A stretch of DNA of 41,923 nt, taken from positions 2,312,864 through 2,354,786 of the forward strand of contig NZ_KI866530.1 in the NCBI RefSeq assembly GCF_000511175.1. Direction: 5' to 3'. Below, piece by piece: positions 1 to 8,516 of this stretch. This DNA comes from Sediminibacterium salmoneum NBRC 103935 (GTDB lineage: Bacteria; Bacteroidota; Bacteroidia; Chitinophagales; Chitinophagaceae). Under the pieces are notes generated by a model. That model saw only the letters and a list, made by a program, of their open reading frames with translations. It was not told where the DNA came from and did not search any database. The position numbers and the translations under genes were made by a program. Within the stretch, counting starts at the first letter, position 1. Each line of letters begins with the position of its first letter.

Positions 1-2
1 TT

Positions 3-158
3 AATATACTAAATTATTCTATTACTCAGATAGCCAATAATTGGTTTTGCAGTGATAAAAATGTTGAATATTACAGGAATCGGATTTACATGAAACTAGG
101 CATTAATACTCGCCACGAATTAATTGCATATGCTAAGAAAATTGGGTACGAGTTTTAA
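3..158 (+). CDS. LuxR-type HTH protein, 3' end only (partial)
   Basis: The frame is open from the window edge to TAA at 156-158 and gives about 51 residues. They read as the C-terminal half of a LuxR/GerE helix-turn-helix: an 'ITQIANNWFCSDKNVEYY' scanning and recognition region, then 'RIYMKLGINTRHELIAYA', the usual last helix of the fold (compare the family pattern KLGv.nR.eLv.yA). The 5' part lies outside the window, so it cannot be told whether this is a receiver-containing response regulator or a free-standing regulator. The family role is DNA-binding transcription control. The next gene starts 70 bases downstream on the same strand, so co-transcription is possible but not shown. Confidence 0.75.
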   Translation, partial: NILNYSITQIANNWFCSDKNVEYYRNRIYMKLGINTRHELIAYAKKIGYEF

Positions 159-228
159 TTATTGATAGAATATTTATACCACCTACACAAAAATCTTTTA
201 ATGTAATTTGTGTTTAAATTAACGTCAG

Positions 229-1050
229 ATGATTGATGCCATTATTGACTACTTCAATACTATTCCTAGCTTACACAGAGCGCTGATATTGGCTGGGGGT
301 ATATTGTTTTTCTGGATTGTTGAGGGGATTGTACCATTGGCCAGGTTCAAATACAATAAATACCGTCACGCAGGCATTAACCTGTTTTTCACAGCCACTA
401 CCATTATCATCAACTTTGCTTTTGCATTGGTAATTGTAAAAGCCAGCGAATGGGCCATTGCAAACCAATTTGGTTTATTGCAATTGACCACCCTGCCAGC
501 CTGGGTAATGCTGATTGGTGGATTATTATTACTTGATTTGGTTGGCGCTTATTTTATTCATTTCATTGAACACAAAATAAAGTGGATGTGGAAGTTTCAT
601 ATGGTGCATCATGCAGACACCCATGTAGATACCACCACTGCCAACAGACACCATCCGGGTGAAAGTGTTTTCAGAGCGGTGTTCACAACCATTGGTGTAA
701 TTATCTGCGGAGCGCCCATGTGGCTGGTAATGTTGTACCAGAGTTTAAGTGCGGTTTTGTCTCAGTTCAATCATGCGAATATGCGCCTGCCACTTTGGTT
801 AGACAATGCCATTAGCTGGATCATTATTTCTCCGAATATGCACAAAGTGCACCATCACTATAAACAACCACAGACAGACAGCAACTACGGCAATATCTTT
901 TCTATCTGGGACCGTTTATTCGGAACTTATAATTACACCCCCGTAGATTCTTTACGTTACGGATTGGATGTATTAGATGACAGTACAGATGAACAACTCA
1001 ACTATCAGCTAAAAATTCCTTTCGACAACTCAATAAAAACCCAGTATTAA
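229..1050 (+). CDS. Sterol desaturase / fatty acid hydroxylase superfamily membrane protein
   Basis: This 273-residue protein has hydrophobic segments at about 15-37, 50-70 and 90-112, followed by the histidine clusters of the non-heme diiron membrane hydroxylase family: H111/H115 (HFIEH), H124/H127/H128 (HMVHH), HH141-142 and H205/H208-210 (HKVHHH). The end of the histidine-rich part, 'NYGNIFSIWDRLFGTY', is typical of bacterial members. The family inserts oxygen into, or desaturates, lipid or carotenoid-type substrates at the membrane; the substrate here cannot be predicted. It starts at ATG 229 with no Shine-Dalgarno sequence, as is normal for Bacteroidota. A second member lies at 30848-31618. 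Neighbouring kdsB starts 63 bases later on the same strand with its own candidate promoter. Confidence 0.88.
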   Translation: MIDAIIDYFNTIPSLHRALILAGGILFFWIVEGIVPLARFKYNKYRHAGINLFFTATTIIINFAFALVIVKASEWAIANQFGLLQLTTLPAWVMLIGGLLLLDLVGAYFIHFIEHKIKWMWKFHMVHHADTHVDTTTANRHHPGESVFRAVFTTIGVIICGAPMWLVMLYQSLSAVLSQFNHANMRLPLWLDNAISWIIISPNMHKVHHHYKQPQTDSNYGNIFSIWDRLFGTYNYTPVDSLRYGLDVLDDSTDEQLNYQLKIPFDNSIKTQY

Positions 1051-1091
1051 TATTTCCGAATCATTTTTTTCTACTTCAGCCCGAGGTAGTG

Positions 1092-1099
1092 CATCTTTG
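1092..1099 (+). promoter_or_regulatory. Candidate Bacteroidota -7 element for kdsB
   Basis: CATCTTTG, one mismatch from the Bacteroidota -7 consensus TAnnTTTG, lies 14 bases before the kdsB ATG. Transcription would start near 1104 and leave a leader of about ten bases. No convincing -33 TTG is seen, so this is a motif call only. Confidence 0.35.
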
Positions 1100-1113
1100 T
1101 ACAAAGTTTCTAT

Positions 1114-1830
1114 ATGAAGATTGTTGCGATGATTCCTGCACGTTACGCAGCTACCCGTTTTCCTGCCAAGCTGATGCAGCAACTGGGAAACAAATCCGTG
1201 ATTCGTCATACCTATGACAATACAATGGCAACGGGATTGTTCAACGATGTGGTAGTGGTAACCGACAGCGATATTATTTTCAAAGAAATAACCAGCCACG
1301 GCGGTAAGGCGGTGATGAGCCAAAAAAATCACGAGAGTGGGAGCGACCGGATTGCAGAAGCGGCAGCGGACATGGACGTAGACATTATTGTAAATGTACA
1401 GGGAGACGAGCCCTTTGTACAAAAAGATCCGTTGGAAAAATTACTGGCGGTTTTTGCCGATGAAAAAGTAAAGGTAGCTTCTTTGATGCAGGAACTAAAA
1501 GATGCCGCATCAATTGAAGACCCTAACTATGTAAAAGTGGCTGTAGATAGAAATATGAATTCGCTGTTCTTTTCACGAAGTGTTATTCCTTATGCCAGAG
1601 ACAAAAGCATTACCATCGCTTACTACGAACATATTGGTGTATACGCTTTCAGAAAACAGGCACTGATTCATTTTACCAACTGGCCCATGACCCCACTGGA
1701 AGCCGCTGAAAAAATTGAATGTCTTCGTTACCTGGAATACGGGGTTCCGTTAAAAATGGTATTGACCCAATACATGGGAGTAGAAATAGACACGCCCGAA
1801 GATTTAATTAAAGCGGCTAAGCTTTTATAA
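1114..1830 (+). CDS. kdsB: 3-deoxy-manno-octulosonate cytidylyltransferase (CMP-Kdo or CMP-Kdo8N synthetase)
   Basis: This 238-residue cytosolic protein is close to the family length (about 245-250). It activates Kdo with CTP to give CMP-Kdo, the donor for the inner core of lipopolysaccharide. The N-terminal nucleotide-binding signature 'PARYAATRFPAKLM' is at 8-21, 'HESGSDRI' at 73-80, and the metal-binding 'NVQGDEPF' at 94-101 with D98. The C-terminal 'EIDTPEDL' is also typical. Its 3' end is 6 bases from that of a KdnB-like oxidase on the other strand. In Shewanella the KdsB homologue sits with kdnA/kdnB and uses the 8-amino sugar Kdo8N, so the true substrate here may be Kdo8N. The family assignment is firm; the substrate is inferred. 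Confidence 0.95.
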   Translation: MKIVAMIPARYAATRFPAKLMQQLGNKSVIRHTYDNTMATGLFNDVVVVTDSDIIFKEITSHGGKAVMSQKNHESGSDRIAEAAADMDVDIIVNVQGDEPFVQKDPLEKLLAVFADEKVKVASLMQELKDAASIEDPNYVKVAVDRNMNSLFFSRSVIPYARDKSITIAYYEHIGVYAFRKQALIHFTNWPMTPLEAAEKIECLRYLEYGVPLKMVLTQYMGVEIDTPEDLIKAAKLL

Positions 1831-1836
1831 AGTTAA

Positions 1837-2910
1837 TTACAATCTCTCGTATAGGGCCCTGAGTTTTTCGCGGGTCATGATTTTTTCCCAATCCTTGCCC
1901 AAAGCATTCTCCCACAAGGGCTTCATGCCCAGGGATACATTCATCATGGTTTCGAATTGCTCATCGGTAAGACCTTTGCAAATTCCCTGTGGAATTTCAA
2001 TATTGTTTTTCTCCACCATTAATTTGAATTCCTTCACACCGGCAGGATAGTATTCTTCCAGGTGATTCATCACGATGCAATTGCCGATACCATGTTTGGT
2101 GCCGAGTAAATAGCTTAAACCATAACTTACCGCATGCGCAACTCCCACCTGAGAATAAGCAATGCTCATTCCACCTGCATAAGATGCCATCATCAATTGG
2201 TCATCCGATTCATCGTCCCAATGATTCTTCTCCACAAATACTTTCTGACAAAGCTGTAAGGCTTTTTCGCCATAGCTTTTGCTGAACTCATTTAAGTACG
2301 TGCCTTCCAAACTTTCAATGCAATGGATATAACAATCCATGCCTGTATAAAAACGCTGATTCACTGGCGCATCCTTGGTTAATTCAGGATCCAGCACAAT
2401 CTGATCGAAAGGAGTAAAATCAGAATTCATTCCGAGTTTACGGGTAGGTCCTGTTAATACAGTAGTCCTGCTCACTTCAGCTCCTGTTCCGCTTAAGGTT
2501 GGAATACCTACTTTATACACACCCGGAACCTGCACAAGATCCCAGCCCTGATAATCTGCAGAGGAACCCGGATTGGTCATCATTAAAGAAACCGCTTTGG
2601 CCAAATCCATGGTAGATCCGCCCCCAATTCCAATTACTCCGCTGATGGTTCCGAACTCTTCTCTTAAAGAACGGGCCAATGCATCTACCTGTGTGGTCTT
2701 GGGTTCATAGGTTACGTCTGCTAATATGATTTTATCTTTTCCTCTTAAAGGAATTCTATTGAGTAAAGCCTTGCCTTCAAAATAATGGTCTACCAAAAAC
2801 ACCATGGGTGCATCTCCCTTTCTGTGCGGCGTTAAAATTTCATCTAACTGATTAAAACTTCCGCGGCCGAAAACCACATAACTGACCATTTTAAAATTCC
2901 TGAAACTCAT
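1837..2910 (-). CDS. kdnB: Iron-containing alcohol dehydrogenase, probably Kdo 8-oxidase (KdnB-like)
   Basis: This 357-residue protein belongs to the Fe-dependent alcohol dehydrogenase family. 'IGGGSTMD' at 95-102 is the nucleotide-binding glycine motif. The four metal ligands of the family are present: D192 and H196 in 'MDCYIH', H259 in 'VAHAVSYGL' and H273 in 'TKHGIGN'. The length and convergent position next to kdsB match KdnB of Shewanella, which oxidises C8 of Kdo so that the aminotransferase KdnA can make Kdo8N, a sugar that replaces Kdo in LPS. No KdnA-like PLP aminotransferase is in this window. The enzyme family is certain; the Kdo substrate is inferred from context and overall resemblance. 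Another sugar or glycerol-type alcohol cannot be excluded. Confidence 0.78.
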   Translation of the reverse strand: MSFRNFKMVSYVVFGRGSFNQLDEILTPHRKGDAPMVFLVDHYFEGKALLNRIPLRGKDKIILADVTYEPKTTQVDALARSLREEFGTISGVIGIGGGSTMDLAKAVSLMMTNPGSSADYQGWDLVQVPGVYKVGIPTLSGTGAEVSRTTVLTGPTRKLGMNSDFTPFDQIVLDPELTKDAPVNQRFYTGMDCYIHCIESLEGTYLNEFSKSYGEKALQLCQKVFVEKNHWDDESDDQLMMASYAGGMSIAYSQVGVAHAVSYGLSYLLGTKHGIGNCIVMNHLEEYYPAGVKEFKLMVEKNNIEIPQGICKGLTDEQFETMMNVSLGMKPLWENALGKDWEKIMTREKLRALYERL

Positions 2911-2927
2911 AGTATTATTTTACTGTG

Positions 2928-2935
2928 CAAAGATC
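2928..2935 (-). promoter_or_regulatory. Candidate -7 element for the kdnB-like gene
   Basis: On the minus strand this reads GATCTTTG followed by CAC, one mismatch from TAnnTTTG. It resembles the mnmG element (TATCTTTG-CAC) elsewhere in the window. It lies 17 bases before the ATG at 2910, between the end of the GH32 gene and kdnB, so kdnB may be transcribed on its own. Confidence 0.4.
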
Positions 2936-2939
2936 GTGT

Positions 2940-4427
2940 TTATTTCCAGATGGATCTCATGGGCCAGAACCAGATATTTTCGAAGACAGAAACATTTCCG
3001 TCGCTGAAGAACTCGATACCTGTATCATTTTCTTCCGGAAATATCTGAGAAGTGAAAACCAATTCGCCATCATTGGCATATACTTCAATAATGCTCTTAT
3101 CAAAAAAGATATGCAGTTTCACCTTGTCGTTTTGCTGTTTTAAATACGCATTCTTCTTAGCAAAATAAGGGTACTGTCTGCTGAACCCGGAAGGTGTATT
3201 GGTTCTGTCAATAAAGAGTTGTTCCAAAGTGGCGTCGTATCCGATCACAAAACTACGATTACCTCCTACGGCAATTTTAATCCCACTGATGCTGGTAATG
3301 GCAGGCTTTAGATCTACTTCCATTTCAAAACAATTGCTGCGGAAAGGAAGGGTATAACCATTCTTTACTGCAATGGGTCCATTCAATACCTGACCCGTAG
3401 AACGCATGGCACGCAAGGCTTTGATGGGTTCCTGTACCAGCACCCACTCCGATCCCATTTTTTTCACCGCCAGTTTTCTGGGAATAGACATGGCCCCTTT
3501 CCAGGGATTGGTGGGAATTTCATTGGCATAATTCCAGTTGTTTACCCATCCTACAGAAACCGGAATTTTATCAGGTGTATTTTTATAGGTGATAGCTGCA
3601 TAATAATCACTGCCATAATCGGGACGCACAATTTTATTGGAAGGATTCTCATTGTAGAATTTGTATCCATCAAACTCCCCCACAAAATATTGCATGCTGG
3701 AGTTCTGTGAAACCAGCAACACCCATTTCTTTTTGTCGGGTTCTCCAACCACCGGAACCTGAATTAAGTCAGGGCACTCCCATACACCAGAAGTATCACC
3801 AATGGGACCAAAGTCGCCTTGATAGGTCCACTGTTTCAAACTAAAAGAAGTGTAAAAAGAAATCATTTTTTCATTGGGCATGGCCACTACCATCACCCAC
3901 TGCTTTGACCTGTCGTGCCAGAATACATTGGGATCTCGGAAATCAGTCATGTTTAAATCAAGAACAGGATTACCGGAATACCTGCTCCAGGATCTTCCAT
4001 TGTCTATACTATACGCCAGGTGCTGGGATTGATTAAGACTGTCGTGTGCCGTAAACACAGCCACCAGCGGTGGATTCTCTTTGTTATTGCTTAGTGCACT
4101 GGTGTTTTTTGCATCGTATACAACCGATCCGGAAAAAGCCATTTTACCTCCCTCTACTCTTAGTGCCAGCGGTAGTGGCGTCCACTTCACCATGTCTTTA
4201 CTCACTGCATGTCCCCAGCTCATAAAACCCCAATTGTTTCCGAAGGGATTGTGTTGATAAAACAAATGGTATTCTCCATTGTGATAAATCAGGCCATTCG
4301 GGTCATTAATCCAGTTTTTCTGTGAAGAAAAATGGTACTGAGGTCGGAAGCGCTCCGCATAGTAGGGCGTTTGAGCCTGCATTACAAAGGGTATCATCGT
4401 GAGGAGAAAGAGTACCGTTTTTTTCAT
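2940..4427 (-). CDS. Secreted glycoside hydrolase family 32 (levanase/inulinase/invertase type)
   Basis: This 495-residue protein starts with a signal peptide ('MKKTVLFLLTMIPFVMQA') and matches exo-acting GH32 beta-fructosidases. The three catalytic motifs are present: 'WINDPNG' at 39-45 with nucleophile D42, 'RDPNVFWHD' from 164 (transition-state stabiliser D165) and 'ECPD' at 217-220 with acid/base E217. The last about 160 residues form the GH32 C-terminal beta-sandwich ('IIEVYANDGE'). It should release fructose from levan, inulin or sucrose outside the cytoplasm. No SusC/D pair, fructokinase or transporter is adjacent, so it is not in a recognisable fructan locus here. The ATG lies 4 bases after a perfect TAnnTTTG element. 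Confidence 0.94.
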   Translation of the reverse strand: MKKTVLFLLTMIPFVMQAQTPYYAERFRPQYHFSSQKNWINDPNGLIYHNGEYHLFYQHNPFGNNWGFMSWGHAVSKDMVKWTPLPLALRVEGGKMAFSGSVVYDAKNTSALSNNKENPPLVAVFTAHDSLNQSQHLAYSIDNGRSWSRYSGNPVLDLNMTDFRDPNVFWHDRSKQWVMVVAMPNEKMISFYTSFSLKQWTYQGDFGPIGDTSGVWECPDLIQVPVVGEPDKKKWVLLVSQNSSMQYFVGEFDGYKFYNENPSNKIVRPDYGSDYYAAITYKNTPDKIPVSVGWVNNWNYANEIPTNPWKGAMSIPRKLAVKKMGSEWVLVQEPIKALRAMRSTGQVLNGPIAVKNGYTLPFRSNCFEMEVDLKPAITSISGIKIAVGGNRSFVIGYDATLEQLFIDRTNTPSGFSRQYPYFAKKNAYLKQQNDKVKLHIFFDKSIIEVYANDGELVFTSQIFPEENDTGIEFFSDGNVSVFENIWFWPMRSIWK

Positions 4428-4431
4428 GAAT

Positions 4432-4439
4432 CAAAAATA
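4432..4439 (-). promoter_or_regulatory. -7 promoter element giving a probably leaderless GH32 mRNA
   Basis: On the minus strand this is TATTTTTG, a perfect TAnnTTTG, followed by ATTC and then the GH32 ATG. A -7 element normally ends about 4 bases before the start point, so transcription should begin at or next to the ATG. The -33 region is weak (TTC about 18 bases upstream). Confidence 0.5.
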
Positions 4440-4476
4440 TGCTTGCTTAAATTTAATGAATTCTGTGCAGGAAGAA

Positions 4477-6513
4477 TTATTTCATGCCTTCCAGCTTTTT
4501 TTGCAGGTTGAACATTTCATCTCTTAATCTTGCCGCCTCAATAAAATCTAAATCACGGGCTGCTTTTTCCATTTCCTTCTTCACTTTCTTAATCGCATTC
4601 TCCACCTGCGGAATAGTACTAAAAGTTTCCTGCTCTTCAGCAGCATGTACCACCAGTGGCGCATCGGCCTGCACGGCATAAGGATTGGATGGATCATAGC
4701 CCTTGATATCCAGCACAGAAGTCTGAGCAAATACCTGCTCCTTGCTTTTGGTTACCGTTGTGGGAATGATATTGTGCTCCTGGTTATACGCAATCTGCTT
4801 TGCTCTTCTTCTGTTGGTTTCGTCAATGGTCCGCTGCATACTTTCTGTCATCTTATCCGCATAGAAAATAACCAGGCCGTTTACATTTCTTGCAGCACGA
4901 CCCGCCGTTTGCGTTAAGGAACGTTCGTTGCGCAAAAACCCTTCTTTGTCTGCGTCCAAAATAGCCACCAGCGAAACTTCCGGCAGGTCCAATCCCTCCC
5001 TCAATAAATTCACACCCACCAATACATCAATTACGCCCAAACGCAGGTCCCGTAGAATTTCTACGCGTTCCAAAGTGTCTACATCGGAGTGAATGTATTT
5101 GGATTTGATATTGATTCTTCCAAGGTATTTATCCATTTCCTCCGCCATTCTTTTGGTAAGGGTGGTTACCAACACACGGTCACCTTTTTTAACCCGATCA
5201 TCTATGGCATCGAGTAAATCATCAATCTGGTTGGTGCTGGGTCTTATTTCAATAGGGGGATCCAATAAGCCGGTAGGACGTACTACCTGCTCTACCACAA
5301 CGCCCCCCGTTTTTTCCAGCTCGTATTCACCGGGAGTGGCGCTTACAAAAATGGTCTGACCTGTCAGGCTTTCAAATTCATGAAAATTAAGCGGTCGGTT
5401 GTCCATAGCACTGGGTAATCGGAAACCATAATCAACCAATACCAGTTTACGGCTTCTGTCACCTCCATACATACCCGCCACTTGCGGAATGGTCTGATGG
5501 CTTTCATCAATCACACATAAAAAATCCTTTGGGAAATAATCGAGTAAACAGAAGGGGCGGGTGCCTGGCTTTCTTCTGTCAAAAAACCTTGAGTAGTTTT
5601 CAATACCGTTACAATAGCCCAGCTCTCTGATCATTTCCAGATCGTATTCCACTCTTTCTTTTAACCGGGATGCTTCAATAAACTTGCCCACCGATTTAAA
5701 ATATTCAACCTGCAGCATCATTTCATCCTGAATCTCATGCATCACTTGCGTAATCATGTCTTTGGGCGCCAGGTAAAGGTTTGCGGGGAATATGGCCGCT
5801 GCATCCATGAGGCCAATGCGCTTATTCGTAGCCGTATCAATGCTTTCTATTTCTTCAATTTCGTCTCCGAAAAAAGTAATGCGGTAACCAAAATCCACAT
5901 AGGGCAGATTAATGTCGACCGTATCACCTTTTACCCTGAAGGTTCCGCGGGTAAAATCGCCCTGTGAACGATTGTACAAAGAGTTAACCAATGAATGTAA
6001 AAATCCCTGTCTCGACAATACCTGTCCTTTTTGAATCCGGATAATTCCGTTTTCATATTCGGTAGGATTACCCATACCATAAATACAGCTAACGCTGGCT
6101 ACTACAATAATATCTCTTCTGCCGCTCAGGAGTTGGGTAGTGGCCTGTAATCTTAATTTATCTAGTTCCTCATTAATGCTGAGGTCCTTTTCAATATAGG
6201 TTCCGGTAACAGGCATATAGGCTTCCGGCTGATAATAGTCGTAGTAACTAACAAAATACCCAACGGCGTTCTCAGGAAAAAACTGTTTGAATTCCCCATA
6301 TAACTGGGCCACCAGGGTCTTGTTATGCGTTAAAACCAGGGTGGGGCGCTGTACCTGTTGAATCAGATTGGCAATGGTAAAGGTTTTACCACTTCCGGTA
6401 ACGCCCAGCAAAGTTTGGTATTGCTCGCCTTCGTTTACGCCACGCACCAGGGCTTCAATGGCTTTGGGCTGATCTCCTGCAGGTTGATAATTCGTGTGTA
6501 ATTGAAAAGGCAT
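4477..6513 (-). CDS. uvrB: Excinuclease ABC subunit B (UvrB)
   Basis: This 678-residue cytosolic protein has the full length and order of UvrB, the damage-verifying helicase of nucleotide excision repair that receives lesions from UvrA and recruits UvrC. The Walker A motif 'GVTGSGKT' is at 37-44. The beta-hairpin region with 'YYDYYQPEAYMP' follows at about 90-101. The helicase motif II is 'CVIDESH', and the helicase C-terminal part has 'GVNLLREGLDLPEV'. A C-terminal UVR motif ('DFIEAARLRDEM') covers roughly the last 40 residues and contacts UvrC. The start at ATG 6513 follows a TAnnTTTG element. It is well separated from its neighbours and probably monocistronic. Confidence 0.98.
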   Translation of the reverse strand: MPFQLHTNYQPAGDQPKAIEALVRGVNEGEQYQTLLGVTGSGKTFTIANLIQQVQRPTLVLTHNKTLVAQLYGEFKQFFPENAVGYFVSYYDYYQPEAYMPVTGTYIEKDLSINEELDKLRLQATTQLLSGRRDIIVVASVSCIYGMGNPTEYENGIIRIQKGQVLSRQGFLHSLVNSLYNRSQGDFTRGTFRVKGDTVDINLPYVDFGYRITFFGDEIEEIESIDTATNKRIGLMDAAAIFPANLYLAPKDMITQVMHEIQDEMMLQVEYFKSVGKFIEASRLKERVEYDLEMIRELGYCNGIENYSRFFDRRKPGTRPFCLLDYFPKDFLCVIDESHQTIPQVAGMYGGDRSRKLVLVDYGFRLPSAMDNRPLNFHEFESLTGQTIFVSATPGEYELEKTGGVVVEQVVRPTGLLDPPIEIRPSTNQIDDLLDAIDDRVKKGDRVLVTTLTKRMAEEMDKYLGRINIKSKYIHSDVDTLERVEILRDLRLGVIDVLVGVNLLREGLDLPEVSLVAILDADKEGFLRNERSLTQTAGRAARNVNGLVIFYADKMTESMQRTIDETNRRRAKQIAYNQEHNIIPTTVTKSKEQVFAQTSVLDIKGYDPSNPYAVQADAPLVVHAAEEQETFSTIPQVENAIKKVKKEMEKAARDLDFIEAARLRDEMFNLQKKLEGMK

Positions 6514-6528
6514 GGCTTAATTATGGAG

Positions 6529-6536
6529 CAAATTTA
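6529..6536 (-). promoter_or_regulatory. -7 promoter element of uvrB
   Basis: TAAATTTG on the minus strand is a perfect TAnnTTTG and lies 15 bases before the uvrB ATG, giving a leader of about 10 bases. No SOS-type palindrome was recognised next to it. Confidence 0.45.
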
Positions 6537-6630
6537 ACCGTAAATAGGGCAAAAAGGGGAGAATACTGGTTTTTAACAAGGCTTTGAAAAAACTTAATAT
6601 TAATTAATTGTTACCTTTTTGTAACTTCAG

Positions 6631-7866
6631 TTGAATCCTCTATCGTTGAAAAAGAGTGTCTGGACCATATTAATTCTTTGGGGCTGTATACTTGGGAAGC
6701 CCGCACTGGCTCAGCAGAACAAAATAACTGCAGAAACATCTTACGTAGATTTCTATGGGGATACAGTACATACCCCTGCTATTCATCAATTAAAGGTTTC
6801 ATTAACCACCCCGCTGACCCATTCGGTGATTGAAGGTTTTTATGTTGCCCTGAATCAACTGCCTTTTCAGGAACTGGTTAATAATCTGCTAGCTTATAAA
6901 AACGAAAAGCAACTGGACGACTGGTTGTATTATCAGTTAATCAGAACCACCGCTGAGGCCATCAGTCCTAAAAAAGACAATTATCATCGCTACACTTTAT
7001 ACAAATGGTTTTTACTCAATCAGACGGGTTACGATGCCATTACCCGATTGAGAAACGATACATTGCTCATGTATATTCAGTCTGGTGAAAGTGTGTATGA
7101 TATACCTTCGATGGTGTTGAATGGCACACAATACATTTGCCTGAACTATCACGATTATGGTAGCAATATTGATTTTAATGCCGGTGCTTTTAAAAATATA
7201 GAATTGGTTAAGAGAAATAATTTAGCAAAAGCCTTCTCTTACAAAATAAACCGGATGCCCGATTTTAATCCGGCACTGTATGAAATTAAGCCGCTTCAGT
7301 TTGCTTATGGACAAAGGAATTATGAGTTTAAGGTAAAAGTGAACAAGTCTATTAACAAACTATTCAACAACTATCCTTCCGTTGAATATGCCATGCAGTT
7401 TACGGCACCTTTAAGTAATACGACTTATCAGTCATTGATTCCTGCATTAAAGGATGTGGTGGCAAAAATGGATCAGAAAAAAGGAGTGGATTACCTGATG
7501 CACCTAACAAGATCATCTTTCGCATTTGAAAACGATGCGGCCATTTACGGAAAAGACATGCGCTTCTCACCAGAACAAACTTTGTATTCAGCTTACAGCG
7601 ATTGCGAAGACAGGGCTGCCTTTTTCTTTTATCTGGTAAAAGAAATTTACAACCTTCCAATGATCGTTTTATCCTATCCGCAACACGTAACCGTTGCTGT
7701 TCAGTTTGATGCGCCACAGAGCAATCCTATCATGTACAAGGGAAACCCCTACTGGGTATGCGAACCCACGCCGCAATGGAAGGATTTAAAAATTGGTCAG
7801 GGAATTCCTTCTTTGAAAAAACAGGCATTTGAAGTGGTATATGAATACCTGCCTGCACAACGATAA
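6631..7866 (+). CDS. Secreted transglutaminase-like protein of unknown role
   Basis: The protein has 411 residues from the first TTG; a stop lies just upstream at 6622-6624. The second TTG at 6646 gives a cleaner signal peptide ('MKKSVWTILILWGC...ALAQ') and may be the real start; no ATG is available. The C-terminal third resembles the transglutaminase-like cysteine protease fold: 'SDCEDRAAFFFYLV' with C325 (numbered from the first TTG), 'PQHVTVAV' with H352, and 'YWVCEPTPQW', where E378 sits where the family usually has Asp. The first 300 residues match nothing I can name. Such proteins can be peptidases or cross-linkers in the envelope. The fold call is by motif and the function is unknown. 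It is convergent with the cyclophilin gene downstream. Confidence 0.65.
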   Translation: MNPLSLKKSVWTILILWGCILGKPALAQQNKITAETSYVDFYGDTVHTPAIHQLKVSLTTPLTHSVIEGFYVALNQLPFQELVNNLLAYKNEKQLDDWLYYQLIRTTAEAISPKKDNYHRYTLYKWFLLNQTGYDAITRLRNDTLLMYIQSGESVYDIPSMVLNGTQYICLNYHDYGSNIDFNAGAFKNIELVKRNNLAKAFSYKINRMPDFNPALYEIKPLQFAYGQRNYEFKVKVNKSINKLFNNYPSVEYAMQFTAPLSNTTYQSLIPALKDVVAKMDQKKGVDYLMHLTRSSFAFENDAAIYGKDMRFSPEQTLYSAYSDCEDRAAFFFYLVKEIYNLPMIVLSYPQHVTVAVQFDAPQSNPIMYKGNPYWVCEPTPQWKDLKIGQGIPSLKKQAFEVVYEYLPAQR

Positions 7867-7901
7867 GTTTTGTTTTATTTCATTCTTGATTCAGAAGGAG
7901 G

Positions 7902-8516
7902 TTACTTTCTTCTGATTGTGTGTATATAAACCGGTGGTTGCAGGTATTGATTGGCTTCTTTCAGATTATGTATTTTCCTTACAATCGGCATTCCTTTAAC
8001 TACTGAACCAAAAGCCGCAAAACCCAGTCCGTCTTCCATATTCTCTCCGCCAAAGTCAAAGCCCGTTTCATCTTCCACCATAATAAAAAATTCAGGGCCG
8101 GCTGATCCCGGTTCGTTTCTGGCCATAGAGATGGTACCTTCTTTGTGTAATATGCCTGTTTGTTTGGTGCTTTCGTGTGGAATACCCGGAAGACTTTGCG
8201 CCAATTCATTGTTCGATTTCCAGATTCCCCCCTGTACTAAAAAAGCCTTGGGGGCATTGGAGGGTTGATTGTACATATTCAATACCCGATAAAAATTGGA
8301 CTGATCGTAGTAACCTGAATCAATATAACGCAAAAATGCATTAGCGGTTAAAGGTGCTTTATCCGTGTACAATTCAATTTCAATTTCACCATAGCCTGTT
8401 TCAATAATAATATGGGGAAGACCCGTCTTTTCCGGGGATTTGCAGGATGTCATACAAACAAACATCCAAAGAGTTACGAATAGATTTACCTTTAATATAC
8501 ATGAGCGTATACTCAT
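7902..8516 (-). CDS. Cyclophilin-type peptidyl-prolyl cis-trans isomerase, lipoprotein
   Basis: This 204-residue protein has a lipoprotein signal ending in 'CMTSC' (lipid Cys at 25) and then a cyclophilin domain over nearly all the rest. Family features are 'GEIEIELYTDKAPLTANAF' near the N-terminus, 'FLVQGG', 'GTISMARNEPGSAGPEFFI' and 'FAAFGSVVKGM'. It should catalyse proline isomerisation of exported proteins while anchored in the periplasm or outer membrane. Its ATG overlaps the stop of the preceding gene by one base (TAATG), so translation is probably coupled and it is the last gene of the long minus-strand operon. The active-site arginine of classical cyclophilins appears changed ('SNFYRVL' keeps FYRV), so activity is plausible. 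Confidence 0.9.
   Translation of the reverse strand: MSIRSCILKVNLFVTLWMFVCMTSCKSPEKTGLPHIIIETGYGEIEIELYTDKAPLTANAFLRYIDSGYYDQSNFYRVLNMYNQPSNAPKAFLVQGGIWKSNNELAQSLPGIPHESTKQTGILHKEGTISMARNEPGSAGPEFFIMVEDETGFDFGGENMEDGLGFAAFGSVVKGMPIVRKIHNLKEANQYLQPPVYIHTIRRK

Noticed and set aside
1030..1422. 130-codon minus-strand frame opposite kdsB
   Set aside because: Antisense shadow of a conserved gene; no motif.
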